This document shows positions 41,200-52,872 of a stretch of DNA of 64,000 nt, in pieces; within the stretch, counting starts at the first letter, position 1; each line of letters begins with the position of its first letter. The notes beneath the pieces are model-generated. The model was not told where the DNA came from and did not search any database. It saw only the letters and a list, made by a program, of their open reading frames with translations. The DNA is from Amoebidium appalachense (Eukaryota > Ichthyosporea), in contig CAVNZM010000003.1 of assembly GCA_963693365.1 (NCBI GenBank), positions 9,920,001 to 9,984,000 of the forward strand, read 5' to 3'. The translations under genes were made by a program, and so were the position numbers.

Positions 41200-42638
41200 C
41201 ACACACAGAGAAAAGCACGCTCGCACACACACACACACACAAAATTACACATATTGAAACACACACATACACTAGAGCCAGTGTGCAAATACATAAGCAC
41301 AAACACTCGCAAGAAAATCAATAAATATAAAAGGCGGGGGAAAGAAAGGGAAAAAGAGAAAGGTATGCGTGCCACCATCCAAACCCAAAGCCAAAGAAGA
41401 ATGAATGAATGAATGAAAGGTGGCAAAATAGCATTCAAACCCCAGCAACCACATAACACAGACTGAATATTGACACGCCACACCAACACATTGTCAACCA
41501 CCCAACGGTGGATGTTTGTTTGTTGGGGATTTTTATAGTTGAATGTGTCGGGGTTGGTATCAGCCTAAGGTGTGCCGTTTGTGCGAATGTGAAGTTTGTG
41601 GGAGGGCTTACAAGGAGAGAGGGGGCCAGGGGAAGGGCGGGGAGAGGGGGGGGGGGGGGGGTAGGCAATGATCATCGCAAAGCTCAACTGCCGCAAGTGC
41701 ACTTACGATGGCCTTTTAAAGTCTAAAATATAGAGAATAAACATATGTACATTTTCTCATCTCTGATGTAAAACGCTATGCAGGGAAGGTCGCGCGGCTG
41801 GCAGACACTCTTTGGGCCCGTTCGCCCATTCGCGAACCGAAATATGAAAGACACAGGCCAACACTACCGGGGAGTATATTGGAAAGAGGGCAAATGGCAT
41901 GCAAAGATAGGAGGCATCATGCATGTCGGTTACTACGAAAACAGTCGCACGGCTGCACGGCAGCGGGATTTGGTCATTGATTTGTTGGTGCAGAAGGGGG
42001 TGTTGGCTCACCGATACCTAGATTCTAAAAATGTTAGCCTCGGGAATTTGCGTAAATTCAAACCGACAGCCGATGATTTGGATTGGGCAGAGGAGTGGTG
42101 GGCCAAGAAAACAACAAAGACGAAATCGTCAGTGTACAAGGGCGTAGCCTACAAAATTAGCAATATCCAAAAGCCTTGGCAAGTGCATTTTCCGAAGGAT
42201 GGTGTTTCTCATTACTGCGGGATCTACGCGACAGAAGTGGAAGCGGCACTTGCAAGGGACAAGGTGATACGTACTCTGGAGATTTCAAAGCGAGAGAAAC
42301 TAAGGCACCTAAACTTCTATCTCCCTGGCGATTATTTGAGTGTCGAGGAAGCAGAGCAGGCTGGGTGCATAGGGGTGTTCCTCCACACAGCCAGATCCCA
42401 TTTACCCAACCCTTACCGAGTGAGCCGAGTGGATAGACCTGTTTCGGGTACCCAACCGAAATACCTCGGCTACTTGCCTCGGTCACCGAAGGAGGCCGGG
42501 CATACGATCGAGACGCACTGGCTGCATGGGCGCAGCAAAACGGACCACGCGGCCCCCTGCCCCCAACCAACTTCTGTCCGACCGAATACGGACACAAACT
42601 CCCTCAGCTGCCGCCACCAATCCACAACCCCACGATAG
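40749..42638 (+). pseudogene. Triple-AP2 gene, copy A, frameshifted in the third AP2 repeat
   Basis: Exons 40749-40785 (TRLTSGSHIVFP), 40842-40942 (VGTGPQQTVFGIQNGQ, ending GMVAT) and the AP2 exon from 41784 (acceptor ATGCAG) or ATG 41778. All phases agree. The first AP2 repeat lacks two residues compared with D (VYWKEGKWHAKIGGIMHVG); the second reads YKGVAYKISNIQKPWQ. In the third repeat one T is missing near 42473 (CTACTTGCC versus CTGCTTTGCC in D), so the frame changes after KYLGY and ends at 42638 in unrelated residues. The alternative splice from 40942 to 41665 gives a short end with KLNCRKCTYDG and stop at 41733. Confidence 0.7.
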
Positions 42639-42659
42639 CAACCAAAGACGAAGGCTCCG

Positions 42660-43211
42660 GTGGTGTTACGCATACCGCTGCCGACGAACATTCCCAACCA
42701 CATCATCCCCTATGCGACCCAAGAAATTGGCGGTGATGCCAACAATTCACCTCAAAGCAACAGGCAGGCTAAATCGACTCCACAGAGCAACAGCAACGAC
42801 GGCCCGTTGGCTGTTGGTGACGTCACTGACCGGAATGATGACGACGTGGCGGGACAACACAACTCCCACTCGGATGCAAACGTTAACTTTCAGGCAGGGG
42901 TGGGGCAGAAAAGAATGGTTTAAGTGTGGTAGGTGGTCAGATAAGTATACAGAGGTGGGCTTTGGGGACACATAAGGTACTCTTATAGGAGAAAAGAAGG
43001 TGGTTTGTGGACACTGATGGTTTCACCGGGGTGGCGGTTACTAGCTGTTTGTACATGTGTATATGTGCGATGTGTCATTGATTAGGGGTACATATTGCAT
43101 TATGCCTATGGCCTGCACACCTGTTTGTGGGTCGAGGAGACTCTCGGAGCCATTGTGTTTTTCCTTCTTCCTCTCTTTCTGCCCGGTTTTTTTTTTTTTG
43201 TTCTTTTCTTG

Positions 43212-43249
<38 letters not shown>

Positions 43250-43303
43250 CTTTTGGCTTTCTGTTGTGTGTGTTGAAGGGGGGGGGGGGGGGGGGGGGGG
43301 GGG
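42660..43303 (+). other. 3' flank of AP2 copy A
   Basis: A second open frame (RIPLPTNIPNHIIPYATQEI, to 42923) overlaps the AP2 exon end in the +1 frame. It is followed by CATAAGGTACTCTTATAGG, a unique block with TGTACATGTGTATATGTGCG, a T-rich tract (43189-43249) and a G run. Nothing else coding is seen. Confidence 0.5.
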
Positions 43304-43816
43304 CTGTCTGAGTTACTGCGCAAATGCAAATGAATACAACCTGCAGGAGAGTAAGATTTGCGCAAACATGACTACTATAGCAGTGTGGACAAAGTTTATG
43401 ATATATCATATATATAGATAGTTTTAGGTTACATAAACAATGTTTTCACAATCTCCCATAGAAAACCATAACTTAGTAAATTCTACTGCCAATATTATTC
43501 TGGTCACAGAGAAATTCAGTCCATTGCCTTCCCCAGAACGCTAGCACGTGTACATGTGTATACATGCATAAGTTACATGGCAGGGCTTCTGCTATAACTA
43601 TACAAAAAGGTATACAAAATTTCAAGTTGATAAATTGAAGCCGTTCGCGGAACCTACCAATTAATAATATTATTATCATTATTAAATCTGCAGAAGCCTT
43701 TTTTTGGTGTCCCGACGAAAACATTGGCCCCGCTCATGCAGCTAGTATCGATAGTGATCGATAATCGATTTCGTTGCCTCCCCCCCCCCCCCCCCCCCCC
43801 TTTTCCTCCGGATCCT
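43304..43816 (+). repeat. Tandem repeat, unit B part 1 (head only)
   Basis: Matches the head of the other units (CTGTCTGAGTTACTGCG, the AT-rich block, CGATAGTGATCGATAATCG, a C run and TTTTCCTCCGGATCCTCC) and then breaks off at a foreign insertion of 1255 bases. Confidence 0.9.
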
Positions 43817-45071
43817 CCCGCAAAGAAGGCGTCCTCCTTCTTTCTATATTTGGTAATACAAGTCTATACAGAGAGAAATATACCGTTATGGCCCTCTACA
43901 AGTAATGGCCACGTGCTAATACACTCTCTCCCTTTGTGATCGATATCTCTTCTGAGCGCGAGCTCAGAGCCCTGTTCGATCGATTATCAAGCCAAGATGA
44001 CATCACAATGACGTACATTCCATTGTTCGCAAAACCCAGTCATCTTAGAATTCGAATTTCCCAATAAGTCTAATTAGATCGTGCCGGAGATGATTTTGAA
44101 TATTTTCGAATGTAAATATATTTATATATAAGTCGTCCTTATCCTGGTGATATGAGATGCCATGACCTAAGAGATAATTTAGAATATTGTATTATTCTTA
44201 TCAGTGCCAAGCTTCGTCATCTTCTTCTTAGAATATTCCTGATTCTTCTTAGTGTAACTTTTAGTGTAACCTTCTTGCACGTTGGTGCGTACTCAATTTC
44301 TATTGGCTATCGTAATCTATGCCCCGAGTATATAAATCGCCACATGCATTCAGTCATTCAGTCCAGTCAACTTGATCAGTCAGTCCGAGTCACAGCCAGC
44401 CAAGTTCCTCTACCCCCATGGCCAAGTACAGCAGCTTCAAGACGTCACTGCAAGGCTTCAAGGAGAAGTGTCTTCAACATGCAACAGCGAGACTCTGGTT
44501 ATGACTATAACACTGTGACTGTACACTTCTACATGTTAGACTACAGTACTCTATTCTTTTCTTTCGTTCTCACAAGTTATAATTCGAATTTGCATGCATA
44601 GTTAAATTGAATATAAATAGATATACTCTCACTTCTGGTCATGAAATACAGCTAAGGAAAAATGGGTATAAGAGTTCACACTCTTATCCAGCCACGTTGA
44701 TAGAGTGTATTGCGCACACTCACGCGGCTAGCCTTTCCTAGATAGCTGAATAAACGTTCCAAGTAAGGCTAATAACTAACTAATAATTGCTCGCTCTTAC
44801 TTCTGCTTCTTTGCATATCTGCATGTTTACTAGGTGCCACACATAACACAAACACGTACATTTTAACCTCTTGACGCGCATGAGAACATACACAGCACAC
44901 ACAAATATGTGGTTATACTATGCCCAGCACTCTTATCACACGCTTCCACAAACACGCTTCCACACACCTCCCATAAACATTAGCACAAAAAATAACCACT
45001 TGCCAGTGTAGCCATGTGCGTGAGCAGTGGGCTCTAGCCATAAGACAGACAAAGGGCCCCGCCTTTAGGCT
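43817..45071 (+). mobile_element. Insertion in unit B, possible solo LTR
   Basis: These 1255 bases have no counterpart in units A, C or D at the same place. They contain GAGTATATAAATCGCC (about 44325-44340), a TATA-type core promoter, and about 420 bases later GAATAAACG (about 44746), a poly(A)-type signal, the order expected in an LTR. The open frame at 44152-44601 shows no domain. The last 230 bases (CA-rich, ending CCTTTAGGCTCCTCCTCC) may be a separate piece. LTR ends and target duplications were not identified. Confidence 0.45.
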
Positions 45072-45859
45072 CCTCCTCCTCCTCATTCCGGCCAGGAAAC
45101 CGGACCACCTATGTAGTTTTTGAAATCTTCTAAAGTTATTATGTATGTGTACAGTACGTGCGTGTGTGTGCATTCGAGTGTTTGTGTGTATGTGCATGTG
45201 TGTGTACACGCCGACAGATATGGTAACCCTCGAGTACTAGGCATGTCCTCTCTCTCTCTCTTCCCCCCCCCCCCCCCCCTCTCTTCCCCTTTCACCCTCC
45301 CTCTCTCTCTCTCTCGCCCCCACCTCCCCCCTCCCGAGGATTTCTCTCTCTCACTCCCCCCCCCACCTCCCCCTCCCCCCCCCCCCCCCCCCCCCCTCTG
45401 CCTGCCTCTACCTTTCTTTCTCTTCGAATTCTGTGTGTCACATAATATTTGTGTATGCATCATTCTCGTTGCCTACTTGCTGAAACCCGTGTTTTTCTAC
45501 AGCTGGCCTTCAAACTGAAAGTATTATATGCAAGCCAAACAAACCGATCACGCGTTTGGAATATGCATGTTTCCGTTCTGTACTGTATGTACCTGGACGG
45601 CGCAAAGCAAACGGGTCTGACGTCTGCTGTCGATCGAACCAGCCCTTTCGAAGTTCGCCGCCGTGCACACGTGAGGAGGGCTCACGAGTCACATTTTTCT
45701 TTCTACCAATAGGAATGACGCTAGATAAGCCATCACCACCGAACCCCAAACATTGCCAAGGCAGTCCGGAAAACCAGCGCATTATTTGTGTTGAGCTAGC
45801 CGAGTACTGTACAAGTGACCACATGTGTGAGCTTCGACATACTGAACCGTAAGGGCCTG

Positions 45860-45891
<32 letters not shown>

Positions 45892-46095
45892 CACCCCCCA
45901 CCCCCCCCACCCCCCCCACACCCCCCCCCCCCCAACCCCCCACCCCCCCACCCCCCTCCCCCTTCCCCCCCCCCCCTCGTCCTCCCCCTCTCCCCCCCCC
46001 CCTTGCACACCCTCCGTCCTCTCTCCCCCCTACCCCTCCGCTCCTTTCTCCAACTCCCGCTTTTTTCCGCTCCTTCCGCCCAGAAACACAATACA
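45072..46095 (+). repeat. Tandem repeat, unit B part 2
   Basis: Resumes the unit at CTCATTCCGGCCAGGAAACC and runs through candidate exon X1 and the C-rich block to CAGAAACACAATACA. It then stops at an LTR-like 602-base segment. Everything from X2 to the AP2 exon is missing, so unit B has no AP2 gene. Confidence 0.9.
45503..45848 (+). CDS. Candidate exon X1, copy B, single open frame
   Basis: The only X1 copy with the four bases TGTA near 45585, which make the whole 346-base segment one open frame between TTTTTCTACAG and GTAAGG. It encodes about 114 residues: GLQTESIICKPNKPITRLEY, ACFRSVLYVPGRRKANGSD, FRSSPPCTREEGSRVTFFFL and CVELAEYCTSDHMCELRHTE. The stretch is cysteine-rich and not low-complexity. 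No family recognised. Unit B lacks the downstream AP2 exon, so this copy is presumably orphaned. Whether TGTA is ancestral or an insertion cannot be settled here. Confidence 0.45.
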
Positions 46096-46697
46096 TGCTC
46101 TCCTCTGTTTATCTGAGAGGTAGCGTGATTGGCTAGCCTCACTCGTTGTCTTTCCTTTATTTCAAAATGGCTTAGTTTTGTTCTCAAAAGGATGGCTCGC
46201 CAATAGTCGCGAGCGAGTACATCTGTAGATTGTGTTGTGCATTCCTGTCTGTTAATATATGTGTGTTGTGATTGGACAATAGATATATATGGAATTCGGT
46301 TTATTGCAAAGTGTCTTCACTTTGAGAGTGTCGACTGTTAGGAAATATATGTATTTAAATAAGTTTCTTTATAGAGACGAACATAAATATATATGTGAGT
46401 TAATAGTGACTAGATGTATAATTACTTAATTTATTTAAGTAAGAGTTTCTACACTTTAGTTTAATCGGAAGTTGGAATGCGTATGCTCTGTCGGAATGTG
46501 TTTTTCTATCTTCTGATAGAACCGATTGGTTCTCCCTCTTTAGTTGTGATAAGGTGATAAGTCGCAAGTACAAAAGGAACGGAGAGCACAATAAAGATTC
46601 AGTTGTTGTTTGAAATCTTTCAATGTCTCGTGAACAACTCCGATTCCCCTCTCATTAATGTGTTAGTCGTGTTTTACATGACACCTCTGTGCACTCT
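46096..46697 (+). mobile_element. 602-bp copy of the copia LTR region
   Basis: Same length as 35312-35913 and identical except for about ten substitutions (for example AAATAGG/AAATAAG and GATTGCC/GATTCCC). It includes the LTR's TGTTAGGAAATATATG and the AATAAA segment, but lacks the LTR's first 286 bases. It joins truncated unit B to unit C, so the copia LTR took part in the rearrangement of the array. Confidence 0.88.
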
Positions 46698-47280
46698 TTT
46701 TTCTTTTTTTTTTTTTTCTTTTTTTTTCTTTTCTTTTGGCTTTCTGGTGTGTGTGGGGAAGGGGGGGGGGGGGGGGGGGGGGGGGGGGAGAGGGGGGGGG
46801 GCTGTCTGAGTTACTGCGCAAATGCAAATGAATACAACCTGCAGGAGAGTAAGATTTGCGCAAACATGACTACTAGCAGTGTGGACAAAGTTTAAGATAT
46901 ATCACATATATAGATAATTTTAGGTTACATAAACAATGTTTTTACAATCCCCCATAGAAAACCATAACTTAGTAAAATCTACTGCCAATATTATTCTGGT
47001 GACAGAGAAATTCAGTCCATTGCCTTCCCCAGAACGATAGCACGTGTACATGTGTATACATGCATAAGTTACTTCAAGTTGGCAGGGCTTCTGCTATAAC
47101 TATACAAAAAGGTATACAAAATTTCAAGTTGATAAAATGAAGCCGTTCGCGGCACCTACCTAATAATAATGATATTATCATTATTAAATCTGCAGCTGCC
47201 TTTTTTTGGTGTCCCGACGAAAACATTGGCCCCGCTCATGCAGCTAGTATCGATAGTGATCGATAATCGATTTCGTTGCC

Positions 47281-47312
<32 letters not shown>

Positions 47313-47637
47313 TTTTCCTCCGGATCCTCCTCCTCCTCCTCATTCCGGCCAGGGAACCGGACCACCTATGTAGTTTTTGAAATCTTTTAAAGTTATTATG
47401 TATGTGTACAGTACGTGCGTGTGTGTGCATTCGAGTGTTTGTATGTGCATGTGTGTGTACACACCGACAGATATGGTAACCCTCGAGTACTAGGCATGCC
47501 CTCTCTAGATCTCTCTCTCTCTCTTCCCCCCCCCCCCCCCCTCCCCTCTCTCTCTTCCCCTTTCTCCCTCCCTCTCTCTCTCTCTCTCCCCCCCTCCCCC
47601 TCCCGAGGATTTCTCTCTCTCACTCCGGCCCCCCACC

Positions 47638-47673
<36 letters not shown>

Positions 47674-47783
47674 ACCCTCTGCCTGCCTCTACCTTTCTTT
47701 CTCTTCGAATTCTATGTGTCACATAATATTTGTGTATGCATCATTCTCGTTGCCTACTTGCTGAAACCCGTGTTTTTCTACAG

Positions 47784-48125
47784 CTGGCCTTCAAACTGAA
47801 AGTATTATATGCAAGCCAAACAAACCGATCACGCGTTTGGAATATGCATGTTTCCGTTCTGTACTGTACCTGGACGGCGCAAAGCAAACGGGTCTGACGT
47901 CTGCTGTCGATCGAACCAGCCCTTTCGAAGTTCGCCGCCGTGCACACGTGAGGAGGGCTCACGAGTCACATTTTTCTTTCTACCAATAGGAATGACGCTA
48001 GATAAGCCATTACCACCGAATCCCAAACATTGCCAAGGCAGTCCGGAAAACCAGCGCATTTTTTGTGTTGAGCTAGCAGAGTACTGTACAAGTGACCACA
48101 TGTGTGAGCTTCGACATACTGAACC
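47784..48125 (+). pseudogene. Candidate exon X1, unit C
   Basis: Same splice boundaries and same missing TGTA as in units A and D. One further change makes IICVEL into IFCVEL relative to A. Confidence 0.35.
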
Positions 48126-48969
48126 GTAAGGGCCTGCTGCCCCCCCCCCCCCCCCCCCCCACCCCCCCCCCCCACCCCCCCCACCCCCCCCCACACCCCC
48201 CCCCCCCCCCCCCCCCCCTCCCCACCCCCTTCCCCCCCCCCCCCGTCCTCCCCCTCTCCCCCCCCCCCCTTGCACACCGTCCGTCCTCTCTCCCCCCTAC
48301 CCCTCCGCTCCTTTCTCCAACTCCCGCTTTTTTCCGCTCCTTCCGCCCACAAACACAATACATGCATGATTTCTTTGCCTCTGCCATCATATTGCCCGCA
48401 CAACTCTTTGTTTCATTTCCATTCTCACCCAAAAGCTAGAATCTTTCAGCACTATTTTAGTTAACCCTGGGAATTTGTTGTTCGTGTGTTGCATCTTGTC
48501 CGAACACGCTATTTTGCTTTTTGCTGGTGGAGGCAGAACCAAGCCCGTTGATGGCAGGCGCGGGTAGATTTGGTAGGCAGGGACTGGGGGAGGGGGGGAG
48601 GGGAGGAGGAGGGGGTGGGTGGGTGGGTGGGTGGGTCGGTGGGGGGGGGGGGGGGGGGGGGGGGTTGCCTAATGTTGAAGAGCCTTGTAGGTACCTAGTG
48701 TTGTGCCGGTAGGGAAAGAGTCGGGATCGAGAGGGAAGGGAGGGGGTGGGGAGGGGGGAGGAGGGGGGAGGGGAGGGGAGGGGGGAAGGGGGGTCCCAGA
48801 CGAAATAAGTATCACCCTGAGGAGAAGGTTACGAGGAATAATATGCAACACCGTGGAAATTATTTCAACGTGCAGCACATATGGGTTGGTGTCTCACTTG
48901 CTTTCAGACATAAAAGGCAACTTTTGGCAGGCTTTTGGTCTGTGACTAATATGTTGTTCTTTTTTGCAG

Positions 48970-49073
48970 ATACTCTTTGTTTGCTTGTTTGTCTCTCGTC
49001 TGGGAGGATGTTGACCAGGAGGTTGGTTCGAGTGGCTGTCTCGGGAACTAAACCAGCAACCTCGGTGGGAGAG
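48970..49073 (+). CDS. Candidate exon X2, unit C
   Basis: Identical in reading to unit A (SSGRMLTRRLVRVAVSGTKP), with the same TTTTTTGCAG acceptor and GTATCC donor and a C run after the donor. Open in one frame. Confidence 0.4.
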
Positions 49074-49252
49074 GTATCCATCCCCCCCCCCCCCCTCTCC
49101 CCCCCCCCCCCCCCCCCCCGTCCCCTCCTCCCCCCCCCCCCCCCCCCACCCCCGGGCCCACCTCCCCCCCCCCCCCCAAAAAAAAAAAAAAAAAAAAAAA
49201 AAGGAGAAGAAGAAGAATAAGAAGAAGATGGAGAGAGAGAGCGATAGAGAGA

Positions 49253-49285
<33 letters not shown>

Positions 49286-49561
49286 CCTTCCCCCCCCCCC
49301 CCCCCCCCGCACACCCCCTAAAAAAAGAAAGGGAGGGGGGGGGGGGGGGGGGGGACAGAGAGAGAGAGTTAGGTAGAACCTCCCTCCTCCCCCTTTTCCG
49401 CCTCCCCCCCACACCCCACGCCCCTAAAAAAAGAAATGGGAGTGAGGGGAAGAGAGAGAGAGGGGGGGGGGGGGGGGGGGGGGGGGGGGTGTGTGTGTGT
49501 GTGTGTGTGACGGATGGGGCGAAAGAGAGAAGGAGAGGGGAGGGAGAGAGAGAGAGGGAGG

Positions 49562-49598
<37 letters not shown>

Positions 49599-49746
49599 CG
49601 AAAGAGAGAGGGAGAGGGGGGGGGAGGGAGAGAGAGAGAGACAGACCCAGACACACACACACCTTACGTTTCCGCCCGCACCCGCTTCTCCCACTTCATT
49701 ACTCATATCCAGCCTCCCTCCTGGGCAGAAACTTGTTGGGAGAAGA

Positions 49747-50300
49747 ATGGCTGCATGGCTCCATCCTCATGGAAACGGCAACGTGAACAAATTTGCAGAT
49801 GCTCTCATGCTGGTCTATGCTCGCACATCTCTGACAGGACAATCGTGTGTGCCTGTGCAGAAGGCACCACCCTCATCCATGCACCTACACTCTGTGGTTC
49901 CTAGTTGGTTTACTCAACTTACTTTACTTACTTTACTTACTTGACTTACTTTACTTACTTGACTTACTTTCCTTACTTTGCTCACTTGTACACCTACAGC
50001 CTGTACGGTTTGCTGCAATCACGAGCAACCAATCCACATACATGGGCTACGTCATTTTCAACCCCTTCCTGTCGGTGGGCACACGGTCACTACATGCCCT
50101 GGCGCAAGGGAGAGGTATGTGGTTGTGGTGCGACAGATGTGTCTCTGTTTGGCATGGCAGCTTCAACTTCAACTTTTGGGCCCATTTTGTTTTCGAAGGC
50201 TCGAGTATTCACCTCGGGGTACCGCTGTATCGAGAAAAGGTGCCGAGGATGTACCGTTCTTTGTCTGCCCCGTCTCTCTTCGGAAGCCCGTTTACCTGCT
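49747..50300 (+). other. Open unique islands X3/X4 in unit C
   Basis: Copies of the unit A islands: MAAWLHPHGNGNVNKFADAL and, after CTACAG at 49999, a frame with CSNQSTYMGYVIFN-type sequence (Cys to Tyr relative to A) and GSSIHLGVPLYREK. Several frames remain open. Confidence 0.35.
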
Positions 50301-50925
50301 GCTCCCTCTCCCTTCCCCCCCCCCCCCCCCCCCCCCCCCCCACCCCCTTCCCACCTCTGTGACCGCTCTGTTTAAAGTGTTAATGGGGAACAGGATGGGA
50401 CAGGGCCCCAGGGGTTGCCTTTTTCTTTTTTTTTTTTTTTTTTTTTTTGGTGTGTGTGTGGGAGGGGAGGGGGGGGAGGGGCTGGACGAAAGTTATATTA
50501 GATTCAAGGGGTTCGTGGGGCAAAGGGAATTTATGTATGTGTACTACACGAATACATACATGGTCGCCAGTGCACACGCGTTAGGACTTGCTTTGTCTCC
50601 CTGCCCCTCCTCTCCTGCCTACACACACACACCCACACATACACAGACACACACGCGCGTGCACGTGTCACGCACGCACACATAAGCACGCACGCACGCA
50701 CGCACACACACACTCTCACACACACACACACACATACACACACACTTGCACACATTTGTTTTCCCTTCTGATCAGCTCGATTGAGGGTACATTTATGAAT
50801 GCACAGTGAACAATGGGGCTAAATTGGTATGTTCTGTGCCTGTGTGTACACAAACACGGGCATGTCTAAAGTCACACCAAGCAGAAGAGCAGACACATAA
50901 CACAAGAGGGTATTTTGGGTTTCAG

Positions 50926-51201
50926 ACAAGGTTGACAAGCGGCTCGCACATTGTTTTTCCACGTACGTGCGGTGGGTATTGGGGCGCGGGGGGGGAGGAG
51001 GGGGGGGGGGGGGGGGGTACAGTCTCACTCCTGGTCGGCACAGGCCCCCAACAAACTGTGTTCGGCATTCAGAACGGTCAGACTGCTCCTGGCCGGTTGT
51101 CTCCCTTTGGAATGGTGGCAACGGTATGTGTAGTTGGTGCTCTACTTCCCTTCACCCGCTCCCCCCGCTCCACCCGCCTCCTCCCCCTTCACAGACACAC
51201 A

Positions 51202-51278
<77 letters not shown>

Positions 51279-51290
51279 GCGGGGAGAGGG

Positions 51291-51375
<85 letters not shown>

Positions 51376-52872
51376 CACACACAGAGAAAAGCACGCTCGC
51401 ACACACGCACACAGACAAAATTACACATATTGAAACACACACATACACTAGAGCCAGTGTGCAAATACATAAGCACAAACACTCACAAGAAAAATCAATA
51501 AATATAAAAGGCGGGGGAAAGAAAGGGAAAAAGAGAAAGGTATGCGTGCCACCATCCAAACCCAAAGCCAAAGAAGAATGAATGAATGAATGAAAGGTGG
51601 CAAAATAGCATTCAAACCCCAGCAACCACATAACACAGACTGAATATAGACACGCCACACCAACACATTGTCAAGCACCCAACGGTGGATGTTTGTTTAT
51701 TGGGGATTTTTTTAGTTAAATGTGTCGGGGTTGGTATACAGCCTAAGGTGTGCCGTTTGTGCGAATGTGAAGTTTGTGGGAGGGCTTACAAGGAGAGAGG
51801 GGGCCAGGGGAAGGGCGGGGGGGGGGGGGGGGGGGTAGGCAATGATCATCGCAAAGCTCAGCTGCCGCAAGTGCACTTACGATGGCCTTTTAAAGTCTAA
51901 AATATAGAGAATAAACATCTGTACATTTTCTCATCTCTGATGTAAAACGCTATGCAGGGAAGGTCGCGCGGCTGGCAGACACTCTTAGGGCCCGTTCGCC
52001 CATTTGCGACCCGAAATGTGAAAGACACAGGTCAACACTACCGGGGAGTATATTGGAGAGGTAAAGAGGGCAATTGGCGTGCACAGATAGGAGGCAAAAT
52101 GTATGTCGGTGTCTACGAAAACAGTCGCACGGCTGCACGGCAGCGGGATTTGGTCATTGATTTGTTGGTGCAGAAGGGGGTGTTGGCTCACCGATACCTA
52201 GATTCTAAAAATGTTAGCCTCGGGAATTTGCGTAAATTCAAACCGACAGCCGATGATTTGGATTGGGCAGAGGAGTGGTGGGCCAAGAAAACAACAAAGA
52301 CGAAATCGTCAGTGTACAAGGGCGTAGCCTACAAAAATAGCAATATCCAAGAGCCGTGGCGCGCGTCTTATTGGAAGGATGGTGTTTCTCATTACTGCGG
52401 GATCTACGCGACAGAAGTGGAAGCGGCACTTGCAAGGGACAAGGTGATACGTAATCTGGAGATTTCAAAGCGAGAGAAACTAAGGCGCCTAAACTTCTAT
52501 CTCCCTGGCGATTATTTAAGTGTCGAGGAAGCAGAGCAGGCTGGGTGCATAGGGGTGTTCCTCCACACAGCCAGATCCCATTCACCCAACCCTTACCAAG
52601 TGTGCCGATCGGATAGAACTGTTTCGGGTACCCGGCAAATGAAATACCTCGGCTACTTTGCCTCGGTCAATCGACTCCACAGAGCAACAGCAACGACGAC
52701 CCGTTGGCTGTTGGTGACTTCACTGACCGGAATGATGACGACGTGGCGGGACAACACAACTCCCACTCGGATGCAAAAGTTCACTTTCAGGCAGGGGTGG
52801 GGCAGAAAAGAATGGTTTAAGTGTGGTAGGTGGTCAGATACGTATACAGAGGTGGGCCCCGGGGACACATAA
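50926..52872 (+). pseudogene. Triple-AP2 gene, copy C, with internal deletion
   Basis: Exons 50926-50962, 51023-51123 and the AP2 exon from 51958 (ATG 51952). AP2 repeats 1 and 2 are intact but differ at predicted contact positions (VYWRGKEGNWRAQIGGKMYV; YKGVAYKNSNIQEPWR). In repeat 3, after GYFASV, about 290 bases present in D are absent. The frame continues in register with what is another frame in D (NRLHRATATTTRWLLVTSL) to a stop at 52872. Residues EGGRAYDRDALAAW and the Pro-rich tail are lost. It could still give a two-AP2 protein. The alternative short end splices 51123 to 51839 with stop at 51907 (KLSCRKCTYDG). Confidence 0.7.

Larger units (their letters stand above)
36639..43303 (+). 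repeat. Tandem segmental repeat, unit A (about 6.66 kb)
   Basis: Unit boundaries are set at CTGTCTGAGTTACTGCGCAA, found at 36639, 43304, 46802, 53169 and 59932. Each full unit carries, in order: an AT-rich block with CGATAGTGATCGATAATCG, candidate exon X1, G/C runs, candidate exon X2, (GA)/(CT) tracts, a (CTTA)n minisatellite, open unique islands, (CA)n, the small exons and AP2 exon, and a T-rich tail. Non-repeat parts are nearly identical between units. Confidence 0.95.

Noticed and set aside
44152-44601. 149-codon frame in the unit B insertion as a gene
   Set aside because: No recognisable motif, AT-rich and hydrophobic by composition; the region has LTR-like promoter and poly(A) signals instead.
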